Positions 1-5,484 of a stretch of 7,311 nt of DNA are shown in pieces. The DNA is from Alphaproteobacteria bacterium (GTDB lineage: Bacteria; Pseudomonadota; Alphaproteobacteria; Rhizobiales; Aestuariivirgaceae): contig JAHEJE010000148.1 of NCBI GenBank assembly GCA_024639035.1, positions 1 to 7,311 on the forward strand, written 5' to 3'. The translations under genes and the position numbers were made by a program. The notes beneath the pieces are model-generated. The model was not told the origin of the DNA, did no database searches, and saw only the letters and a program-made list of their open reading frames with translations. Numbering within the stretch: position 1 is the first letter of the stretch; each line of letters starts with the position of its first letter.

Positions 1-731
1 TCCTGCCGGTGATCAAACAATCGACCGATGCGGTGATCAACGTATCGACCGGCGGCGGCCTCGGCATGACGATGGATGAACGGCTGCTGGCTGCAACCAC
101 GGCCAGCCCGGAAATGGCTTCACTGAACATGGGTTCGATGAATTTCGGCATCTTTCCGATGCTCGAAAAATACTCCGGCTGGAAGCACGACTGGGAGCCG
201 GCATTCCTTGAAATGACGAAGGACTTCATTTTCCCCAATACCTTTGCGACCATCGAATATGCGCTGAAGGAACTGGGCGAGGGCCATGGCACCCGCTTCG
301 AGTTCGAGTGCTACGACCTCGGTCATCTGTACAACGTGAAATGGTTCGTCGACAAAGGACTGATCAAGCCGCCGTTCTTCATCCAGATGGTGTTCGGCAT
401 TCTGGGCGGCATGGGCGCTGAGCTCGATCACCTGATGCATCTGCACCGCACGGCCGATCGTCTGTTCGGGCCTGAGAACTACGAATGGTCGGTGCTGGCT
501 GCCGGGCGCCACCAGATGCCGTTTGCGACCCAGTCTGCCATGCTGGGCGGCAACCTCAGGGTCGGGCTTGAAGACAGTCTGTATATCGGCAAGGGCGAAC
601 TGGCGCAGTCGAATGCCGAGCAGGTGCGCAAGATCCGTTCGATTGTCGAAAATCTCGGCCTTGAGGTTGCCACCCCGTGTGAGGCGCGCCAACGCCTGGC
701 GCTCAAGGGCGGTGACCGGGTGAAATTCTGA
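1..731 (+). CDS. beta-keto acid cleavage enzyme (BKACE / 3-keto-5-aminohexanoate cleavage protein family, formerly DUF849), 5'-truncated
   Basis: BKACE enzymes are Zn-dependent and condense a beta-keto acid with acetyl-CoA, giving acetoacetate and a new CoA ester. The founding member (Kce) acts in lysine fermentation, and relatives cleave dehydrocarnitine and other beta-keto acids. The reading frame is open to the window edge (codons CTG CCG precede the GTG at 9), so the true start is outside. About 242 residues are present, and by family length I estimate 60-70 N-terminal residues, including the HxH zinc ligands, are missing. Visible family marks are INVSTGGGLGM (codons from about 36), SLNMGSMNFG (from about 120), and RVGLEDSLY (from about 558). 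In the last, Arg, Glu (zinc ligand) and Asp match Kce Arg226, Glu230 and Asp231. It heads an operon with an SDR 19 bases downstream and a 3HAD-family dehydrogenase. Family is secure; substrate is unknown. Confidence 0.9.
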   Translation, partial: LPVIKQSTDAVINVSTGGGLGMTMDERLLAATTASPEMASLNMGSMNFGIFPMLEKYSGWKHDWEPAFLEMTKDFIFPNTFATIEYALKELGEGHGTRFEFECYDLGHLYNVKWFVDKGLIKPPFFIQMVFGILGGMGAELDHLMHLHRTADRLFGPENYEWSVLAAGRHQMPFATQSAMLGGNLRVGLEDSLYIGKGELAQSNAEQVRKIRSIVENLGLEVATPCEARQRLALKGGDRVKF

Positions 732-750
732 TGTGTGCAAGAGGCAACCG

Positions 751-1506
751 ATGAACCAGCTTTCAGGAAAGACCGCCGTCGTCACCGGCGGCCGACAGGG
801 CATCGGGCGCGCCATCGTCGATGGGTTGGTGGCCGAAGGGGCGCGCGTTTTGACATGCGGGCGCGGCGCCAGGCCCGATGATCTGCCAGATGTCGTGTTA
901 TGGCAGCAGACCGACATTGCAGACAGCGCCGACGTTGAAGCGCTCAAGCAGGTTGCCTGCGATGCGTTCGGCGCCATCGGGACACTGGTGAACAATGCAG
1001 GTCTGCAGATTGAAAAGACCGTCGTGGAGACCACAGACGAGGATTGGGACACGCTGATGGGCGTCAATGCCAGGGGCGTCTTTCTCGCCTGCCGCAGTTT
1101 CATTCCGGCAATGTCCGAAGGCGGCTCGATCATCAACATCGGCTCGATCTCCGGCAATACCGCCGATCCGGGCATGGCGCTCTACAATGCATCCAAGGCC
1201 TTCGTGCATGGCCTGACCAGGTCGATCGCCGTCGATCACGGCCCGGCTGTCCGCTGCAACGCGATTTGCCCGGGGTGGATCATGACCGGCATGGCCGATG
1301 CGGGCTTTGCCGTGGCCAACGATCCGCAGGCCGCAAAACGCGACGCGCTCGCCCGCCATGCGGCCGGCCGCTTCGGTCTGCCGCGAGATGTTGCGAACCT
1401 GGCGGTGTGGCTGGCCAGCGATGCGTCATCCTTTGCCAGCGGGCAATGTTTCACAATCGACGGCGGGCTGACGGCTGCCTCGCCGCTGCAACCGGGGATG
1501 TTCTGA
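751..1506 (+). CDS. SDR-family NAD(P)-dependent oxidoreductase
   Basis: Classical short-chain dehydrogenase of 251 residues, the usual size, predicted cytosolic. It carries the nucleotide-binding TGxxxGIG (Thr12, Gly13, Gly17, Gly19), NNAG at 81-84, catalytic Ser132 and YNASK with Tyr145 and Lys149, the C-PG motif at 173-175, and the C-terminal IDGG at 237-240. I chose ATG 751 because AAGAGG at 739-744 is well spaced before it and the product then begins MNQLSGKTAVVTGG as is normal for SDRs. A GTG at 733 would add six residues with no obvious ribosome binding site. The gene lies between the BKACE gene and a 3HAD-family dehydrogenase, and its stop overlaps the next ATG, so it is almost certainly cotranscribed. 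It probably oxidises or reduces an alcohol/ketone in the same catabolic route. The substrate cannot be deduced, because SDR sequences predict it poorly. Confidence 0.92.
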   Translation: MNQLSGKTAVVTGGRQGIGRAIVDGLVAEGARVLTCGRGARPDDLPDVVLWQQTDIADSADVEALKQVACDAFGAIGTLVNNAGLQIEKTVVETTDEDWDTLMGVNARGVFLACRSFIPAMSEGGSIINIGSISGNTADPGMALYNASKAFVHGLTRSIAVDHGPAVRCNAICPGWIMTGMADAGFAVANDPQAAKRDALARHAAGRFGLPRDVANLAVWLASDASSFASGQCFTIDGGLTAASPLQPGMF

Positions 1507-2441
1507 TGGGTGAATTTCACCACATCGCCACATTGGGGGCTGGTGTGATCGGTGCCAGCTGGACGGCACTGTTCCTGGCTTCGGGCCGCAGCGTTGCCGT
1601 CTACGACCCGGCGGACGATGCAGAGAAATCGGTTCGCGCCTATGTCGAACGGGCCTGGCCGACGCTGGAGGAGCTTGGGCTGACCGGGCGTGGAAACCCC
1701 GATGCTGTGACGTTTCACAGATCTGCGGCGGGCGCGGTCGCCGGCGCCCAATTCGTGCAGGAAAGTGTGCCCGAGCGGCTTGAGATCAAGCACGCGCTCT
1801 ACCGCGAGATTGAGCCGGAGCTGGCACCTGGCGCCGTCGTCGCGTCATCGGCGTCCGGGCTGACCTTAACGGAAATGCAGGGCGGCTGGTCGGATCCGTC
1901 GCGCTTCGTGCTCGGCCATCCCTTCAACCCGCCGCATCTCATTCCGCTGGTCGAACTGGTGGCCAATGGCAACACCGCCGATGGTGTTCTGGACCGTGCC
2001 GAGCGCTTTTACGAAGCCGTCGGCAAGGTCACGATCCGGGTCCGGCGGGAAGTGCCTGCGCACGTCGCCAACAGGCTGCAGGCTGCCCTGTGGCGCGAGG
2101 CCATCGATCTTGTCACCAGCGGTGTTGCATCGGTTGAGGATGTCGACAAGGCAGTGTGGGCAGGGCCCGGCCTGCGCTGGGCCGCCATGGGGCCACACAT
2201 GCTGTTCCACCTCGGCGCAGGAGCCGGCGGCATGCAGGAGTTCTGCAACAGGTACCGCGACAGCTTCCATCGCTGGTGGGACGACCTGGGGGATAGCCGG
2301 CTTGATGGCGATGTTGCTGCCATGCTGAGCAAGGGGGTTGACGAAGAGGCTGATGGCCGAAGTGTCGGGCAAGCCTGTGCACAGCGCGACGCCTTGATCG
2401 TCGCAATGCTGAAAGCCACCAACGATCTGCGCAACAGCTGA
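1506..2441 (+). CDS. 3-hydroxyacyl-CoA dehydrogenase-family NAD-dependent dehydrogenase (possibly L-carnitine dehydrogenase-like)
   Basis: Single-subunit 3HCDH-fold enzyme of 311 residues, the size of the carnitine/gulonate dehydrogenase and short 3-hydroxyacyl-CoA dehydrogenase group, with no fused hydratase or thioesterase domain. The Rossmann N-terminus has GAGVIG (Gly11, 13, 16) and an acidic residue in VYDP (Asp34) expected to select NAD. The catalytic region has SSASGLT (114-120) and HPFNPPHLIPLVE with His138 and Glu150. The C-terminal helical domain starts near VANRLQAAL (187-195) and contains GPGLRWAAMGP (220-230). The ATG shares a base with the SDR stop (TGATG at 1504-1508), with a G-rich ribosome site at 1494-1497. 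A longer open frame begins at 1044 but lies inside the SDR gene, so it is not used. With a BKACE enzyme upstream, it plausibly makes the beta-keto acid that BKACE cleaves. This coupling and the substrate are inference; the enzyme family is not. Confidence 0.9.
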   Translation: MGEFHHIATLGAGVIGASWTALFLASGRSVAVYDPADDAEKSVRAYVERAWPTLEELGLTGRGNPDAVTFHRSAAGAVAGAQFVQESVPERLEIKHALYREIEPELAPGAVVASSASGLTLTEMQGGWSDPSRFVLGHPFNPPHLIPLVELVANGNTADGVLDRAERFYEAVGKVTIRVRREVPAHVANRLQAALWREAIDLVTSGVASVEDVDKAVWAGPGLRWAAMGPHMLFHLGAGAGGMQEFCNRYRDSFHRWWDDLGDSRLDGDVAAMLSKGVDEEADGRSVGQACAQRDALIVAMLKATNDLRNS

Positions 2442-2524
2442 TCGCAGCGTCGCGTACAATCGGGCCAACAAGCAAAACAGGTGTTACCGCTTCCGGCAGC
2501 CCCAAGTGCCTTGCGGCAATTCTC

Positions 2525-2560
2525 GGGGCGGAGGACCTCGTCAAACCTCCGACCAGCCCC
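2525..2560. terminator. weak stem-loop between convergent genes
   Basis: CGGAGG at 2529-2534 pairs perfectly with CCTCCG at 2546-2551. GGGG (2525-2528) could add pairs with CCCC (2557-2560) across a five-base bulge. It lies between the ends of the plus-strand operon (2441) and the minus-strand cysteine-rich gene (2607), so it could end transcription from either side. No T-run follows on either strand, so a classical intrinsic terminator is not shown. The rest of 2442-2606 shows nothing recognisable. Confidence 0.2.
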
Positions 2561-2606
2561 GCGCCTCGTCAACGCACCTCTCCCGGACACCGCCCTCCAC
2601 CTGACC

Positions 2607-2855
2607 CTAGTCGCCTGTAATTGCTCCCTCAAGAGTCAATTTGGCCATGCAAAATCTGTAGCAATGATCGAATTCTGCGCAGTTCAGACAATCATCCCAT
2701 TCTGTGATGTCTGCGTTCACAACACGCTCCGAGCGACCTAACCCCAAAGAGTCAAGTTCGAAGCTAAAGACTTTGCCATTCATTTCTCGGTTAGTTTTGA
2801 AGTGCAAAGTTTCATGAAACATTGTGCCGTAGCAGGCTTTGTGCTCTCGTTTCAT
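2607..2855 (-). CDS. small cysteine-rich protein of unknown function, last gene of the ars segment
   Basis: An 82-residue protein I cannot assign to a named family. The strongest support that it is real is its start: on the minus strand AAAGGA lies seven bases before the ATG (CAT at 2853-2855). The gene begins 22 bases after the acr3 stop on the same strand, so it looks cotranscribed. The second half holds a compact CX2CX5CX3C cluster within WDDCLNCAEFDHCYRFC (about residues 53-69), followed by MAKLTLEGAI. Another cysteine is at position 8 and histidines lie near the N-terminus. The middle, NREMNGKVFSFEL (about 22-34), has an alternating pattern that reads like a beta strand. There is no signal peptide or membrane segment, so it is probably cytosolic. 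The cysteines could bind a metal (zinc, iron-sulfur, or As(III)); this is inference. I have a vague memory of similar short bacterial proteins with this motif but cannot name them. Confidence 0.72.
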   Translation of the reverse strand: MKREHKACYGTMFHETLHFKTNREMNGKVFSFELDSLGLGRSERVVNADITEWDDCLNCAEFDHCYRFCMAKLTLEGAITGD

Positions 2856-2877
2856 ATGATCATCCTTTCTCTGGCTG

Positions 2878-3954
2878 TCACTGTGAGGCCGGAAACAGGC
2901 CGCGTGTCCGGTTTGCGAAAGCCACGAGCGACAACATTACCGGGACTTCGACCAGCACGCCAACCACAGTCGTTAGGGCGGCTCCCGAATTTAGGCCAAA
3001 CAGGCTAATGGCAACAGCAACGGCCAGTTCGAAGAAATTGGATGTGCCGATCAGGGCACATGGCGCTGCCACATTGAACGGCACCCGCCATAGGTAGGCC
3101 GCACCATAAGCGACCGCGAATATGCCATAGGACTGCACAACAAGCGGCACGGCAATCAGCGCGATCAACATCGGGCGGTCCAAGATCACGTGACCCTGGA
3201 AGCCGAACAACAGGACTACCGTGGTCAGAAGCGCCACAACCGAGAATGGCTTGATGCGATTGGTGAACTGTGTGACGGCCGCTTTTTCGTCGTCTGCACG
3301 GCTTGCCAGCCACTTTCGAGTGGCCGCTCCAGCGGTTAGCGGAATGACCACATAGAGCACAACGGACAGGATCAATGTCCGCCATGGGACATCGATATCA
3401 GTAACGCCGAGCAGTAACGCCACAATCGGTGCGAACGCGAAGATCATGATGATATCGTTCAGAGAAACCTGAACGAGCGTGTAGGTTGCATCGCCGCGTG
3501 TAAGCTGCGACCAGACGAACACCATGGCGGTGCACGGTGCGGCTCCCAACAGGATCAGGCCGGCTATGTACTGCTGCGCATCAGCAGGAGCGATAAGATC
3601 GGCAAAAAGAACTTCAAAGAACAGCACGCCCAGCGCAACCATCGTGAATGGTTTGATCAGCCAGTTGACGATAATGGTGATCAGCAGTCCTTTTGGACGA
3701 TCCCCGATATGACGCAGGCTCGCAAAGTCGACATTCACCATCATGGGATAGACCATTCCCCAAATCAGAATGGCTACAACCAGATTCACAGACGCGTATT
3801 CCAGACCAGCGAAAAATTTGAAGACATCCGGCATAAAGCTGCCCAGTGCAATCCCGGCAGCGATGCTCAGGGCGACCCAAACCGACAGCCACTTTTCAAA
3901 GAAACCAATCCCGACGGAGGACGCTTTTGATGCTACGGCGACGTCACTACTCAT
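2878..3954 (-). CDS. acr3: ACR3-family arsenite efflux permease
   Basis: Inner-membrane arsenite exporter of the ACR3 (bile acid/arsenite/riboflavin transporter) superfamily. It has 358 residues, the normal size, with roughly ten hydrophobic segments. Diagnostic stretches are GAAPCTAMVFVWSQLTRGD (137-155), with the conserved Cys141 known to be needed for As(III) transport in studied ACR3 proteins, and SLNDIIMIFAFAP (164-176). APCALIGTSNFFELAVA (297-313) follows, with the conserved Glu309 and a second cysteine, Cys299. The start at 3954 (CAT at 3952-3954) gives a short hydrophilic N-terminus before the first membrane helix. A modest GGGAA lies a few bases upstream. On the same strand an arsC remnant ends 78 bases upstream and the cysteine-rich gene follows after 22 bases. 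No arsR lies in the window, so control is not evident. The open frame is intact, so export of As(III) is likely retained even though arsC is broken. Confidence 0.95.
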   Translation of the reverse strand: MSSDVAVASKASSVGIGFFEKWLSVWVALSIAAGIALGSFMPDVFKFFAGLEYASVNLVVAILIWGMVYPMMVNVDFASLRHIGDRPKGLLITIIVNWLIKPFTMVALGVLFFEVLFADLIAPADAQQYIAGLILLGAAPCTAMVFVWSQLTRGDATYTLVQVSLNDIIMIFAFAPIVALLLGVTDIDVPWRTLILSVVLYVVIPLTAGAATRKWLASRADDEKAAVTQFTNRIKPFSVVALLTTVVLLFGFQGHVILDRPMLIALIAVPLVVQSYGIFAVAYGAAYLWRVPFNVAAPCALIGTSNFFELAVAVAISLFGLNSGAALTTVVGVLVEVPVMLSLVAFANRTRGLFPASQ

Positions 3955-3991
3955 TCGGTGTTCCCAGTGGTTTTACTTTTTGAGCTGATTT

Positions 3992-4017
3992 CGCACCCGT
4001 ACATTTTAAAAGGTGCG
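3992..4017. promoter_or_regulatory. inverted repeat upstream of acr3
   Basis: CGCACC (3992-3997) is the exact inverse complement of GGTGCG (4012-4017). The space between contains the AT-only palindrome TTTTAAAA (4004-4011). It sits in the 78-base gap between the arsC remnant and acr3. It could be a processing hairpin, a weak terminator for arsC, or an operator/promoter element. The sequence does not decide between these, and it does not resemble an ArsR operator I know. Confidence 0.3.
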
Positions 4018-4032
4018 GCGCCATGATGTGGG

Positions 4033-4254
4033 TCAATTTTGCTTTCCGATCTCATCCAATCGCTTTCGCAATGACTGGTGGTCCAAGCTGTCGATCGGCA
4101 GATTCACGAAATTCGATATGCGGTTGTTGAGCATCTTGTAGGCGTCGGCAAAAGCCTGCAGAATTTCGGCTTCTGTGCCAGTGGCAGCTACCGGATCGGA
4201 AATACCCCAATGGCCTGACATCGGCTGGCCCGGCCAAATCGAACAGGCTTCAGC
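4033..4254 (-). pseudogene. arsC: arsenate reductase (LMW-PTP/thioredoxin-dependent type), C-terminal remnant
   Basis: The minus frame ending at the TGA of 4033-4035 reads AEACSIWPGQPMSGHWG from about 4254. It then continues ISDPVAATGTEAE, FADAYKMLNNRI and SLDHQSLRKRLDEIGKQN, which is the C-terminal half of ArsC of the low-molecular-weight phosphatase fold. About 73 of a usual 140-175 residues remain. The general-acid Asp (in ISDP) and the third redox cysteine (in AEAC) are present. The N-terminal P-loop with the nucleophilic cysteine (CTGNSAR-type) and the second redox cysteine are absent, and the frame hits a stop at 4270-4272. A 62-residue piece could be translated from the ATG at 4219-4221, but it could not reduce arsenate. 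It lies upstream of acr3 on the same strand, the usual ars operon order, so it is best read as the wreck of an arsC-acr3 operon. Confidence 0.85.
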
Positions 4255-4546
4255 GAGAAAAAGACTTTGTCAACAAAATCGGCACCAAGGAGAACTGTCG
4301 CCTCGCCTGAGCTTCCGCTGTGCCTTCAACTCCGTAATTCTGAAGGTCGGCCCCGGCACTACCGTTTATAGCGCTAAGCGGACGTCGAAGCGAAACTGAC
4401 GCTCGTCCGTTATCCACTCATTTCCACCGTCGATCGCGAACAGGCTGTCGGCAGGAAATGGCACATCTCGGAAGCGTTGTTTGTTGCTGGTTTGGGTCTG
4501 TTGTCAGGCGTGAAGCGGACAGTGCAGGTTGGGCTTGCGCGGATTC
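4255..4546. other. stretch without a recognisable gene, containing the arsC junction
   Basis: ArsC similarity stops at about 4254 and unrelated sequence begins. Open frames here (plus 4175-4399, and the start of 4458-4850) lack homology I recognise, good ribosome sites or protein-like composition. On the minus strand, 4263-4283 reads ADFVDKV, faintly like the ArsC segment just before the AEAC motif, but it is in another frame and is too short to trust. No transposase, tRNA or clear target-site duplication is visible. The stretch may be a decayed insertion or a dispersed intergenic repeat. Confidence 0.4.
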
Positions 4547-4630
4547 GTCATTCTGGCGAAGGCCGGCATCCAGGGCAGGGTTGCGGCGGGCCGGGAGGCT
4601 TGTCTGGACCCCGGCCTTCGCCGGGGTGAC
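4547..4630. repeat. dispersed intergenic palindromic repeat (GGCGAAGGCCGG type)
   Basis: GGCGAAGGCCGG at 4555-4566 is the perfect inverse complement of CCGGCCTTCGCC at 4611-4622. Outside this, GTCA (4547-4550) pairs with TGAC (4627-4630). The four bases between pair as C-G or U-G in RNA, giving a stem of about 20. TCCAG (4569-4573) and CTGGA (4604-4608) extend it inwards. The wording GTCATTCTGGCGAAGGCCGG, with CTGGACCCCGGCCTTCGCC on the other side, matches a repeat class I know from intergenic regions of many alphaproteobacteria. Its spurious translations contain PAFAGVT, as this one does. It is probably a non-autonomous repeat and not a gene. Confidence 0.75.
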
Positions 4631-4924
4631 AGTTCTTCGGGGTGCTGAAGTGGCCGGCCGGGCCGTGGCCCTTATCCGGCGCTGGCGTTGCCGGCGTCGT
4701 CTGCTCCCGGGCGGAGGGATGGGGGTCGTGTCGGCTGCGGTGCGCCATTGCTGTTGCGGTGTTCAGCCTCCCCACGGGCGAGCGGGTTGCGGCTTGCGTG
4801 CTGCATCTTTCCGCAAGGTTGCGGTTGACGGCGGCGGTGGGTGCAAGTAGTTCCTTTGGGGAATGGGTGACATGCAAATTGGGGCCAAACCCCGGAATGC
4901 GGCTCGCAGAGGGAGATAAAACCA
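4631..4924. other. usp upstream region, no gene recognised
   Basis: High-G+C sequence between the palindromic repeat and the universal stress protein gene. It must carry that gene's promoter if the gene has its own. TTGACG at 4825-4830 followed after 17 bases by TAGTTC is a possible but weak -35/-10 pair. GGGAG at 4911-4915 is the likely ribosome site for the ATG at 4925. The symmetrical TTGGGGCCAA near 4879-4888 is noted without a known meaning. Open frames here look like shadows of non-coding DNA. Confidence 0.35.
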
Positions 4925-5443
4925 ATGATCAAGAAAATTCTGGTGCCGGTCGATGGCTCAGCGCATTCGGTGAAGGCGGTTGAGCTGGCGAGCGACCTGG
5001 CCTCCAAGTACGATGCGCAGGTCATCCTGCTGCATGTGTTGCTGCGCGGGCATATGTCCGAAGGCGTCAGGAAGGCGCTTGAGATCGAGGTTGGCGGGAA
5101 CCGGGCGAGTGCCGGCAATCTGGTCAACATCCCGCAAGAGATCATGGCGCGGGTCGGCAGCAAGAAGGACGTTCAGCTTTCCTTCGAAGAGCTGGATTTC
5201 GTCGGCAAGTACGTGCTCTCGAACGTGTCGGCAATCTGCCGCGACAAGGGCGTCAGCAAGGTCGAAAGCCGGGTCGAGGAGGGCGACCCGACAAAGGTCA
5301 TCCTGAAGACCGCCGACGATGCCAAAGCCGACATGATCATCATGGGCAACCGGGGCTTGAGCGACTTCAAGGGCATGCTTGTCGGTTCGGTTTCGCACAA
5401 GGTGTCAAACCATGCGAAGTGCACCTGCGTGACCGTGCGCTAG
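4925..5443 (+). CDS. universal stress protein, UspA family
   Basis: A single Usp domain of 172 residues, slightly longer than the typical 140-160, cytosolic. It begins MIKKILVPVDGS with Asp10 of the nucleotide pocket. Near the end it has the ATP-binding signature G-x2-G-x9-G-S (Gly141, Gly144, Gly154, Ser155) in GNRGLSDFKGMLVGSVS, so it probably belongs to the ATP-binding branch. The extra length lies in the middle (about 43-90), between the first strands and the second half, where a polar segment is inserted. The start is supported by GGGAG at 4911-4915. It stands alone on the plus strand, converging with dnaJ. Its exact role in stress tolerance cannot be read from sequence. Placement next to ars and dnaKJ suggests a stress-related neighbourhood but may be chance. 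Confidence 0.93.
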   Translation: MIKKILVPVDGSAHSVKAVELASDLASKYDAQVILLHVLLRGHMSEGVRKALEIEVGGNRASAGNLVNIPQEIMARVGSKKDVQLSFEELDFVGKYVLSNVSAICRDKGVSKVESRVEEGDPTKVILKTADDAKADMIIMGNRGLSDFKGMLVGSVSHKVSNHAKCTCVTVR

Positions 5444-5484
5444 AAGGCATCGCGCTCATTCGGCACCGGCCCGCGCCGCCGGCG

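Noticed and set aside
120..1175. 351-residue minus-strand open frame opposite the BKACE and SDR genes
   Set aside because: It crosses two well-supported genes, and its composition is that of an antisense shadow in G+C-rich DNA.
1044..1505. N-terminal extension of the 3HAD open frame to 465 residues
   Set aside because: It lies wholly inside the SDR gene in another frame. The protein starting at 1506 already has the complete Rossmann N-terminus.
2481..2741. 86-residue plus-strand open frame antisense to the cysteine-rich gene
   Set aside because: No ribosome site or protein-like pattern. The minus-strand gene has a strong ribosome site and an organised cysteine cluster.
4458..4850. 130-residue plus-strand open frame across the palindromic repeat
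   Set aside because: Its translation contains PAFAGVT, a typical spurious product of this intergenic repeat. It has no convincing ribosome site and no recognisable domain.
4825..4853. TTGACG-17-TAGTTC as the usp promoter
   Set aside because: The -10 match is poor and TTGACG alone is frequent; not enough to call a promoter.
5464..5484. Small hairpin (CCGGC...GCCGG) between convergent usp and dnaJ as a terminator
   Set aside because: The stem is only five bases with a seven-base loop and has no T-run on either strand; common by chance at this G+C.
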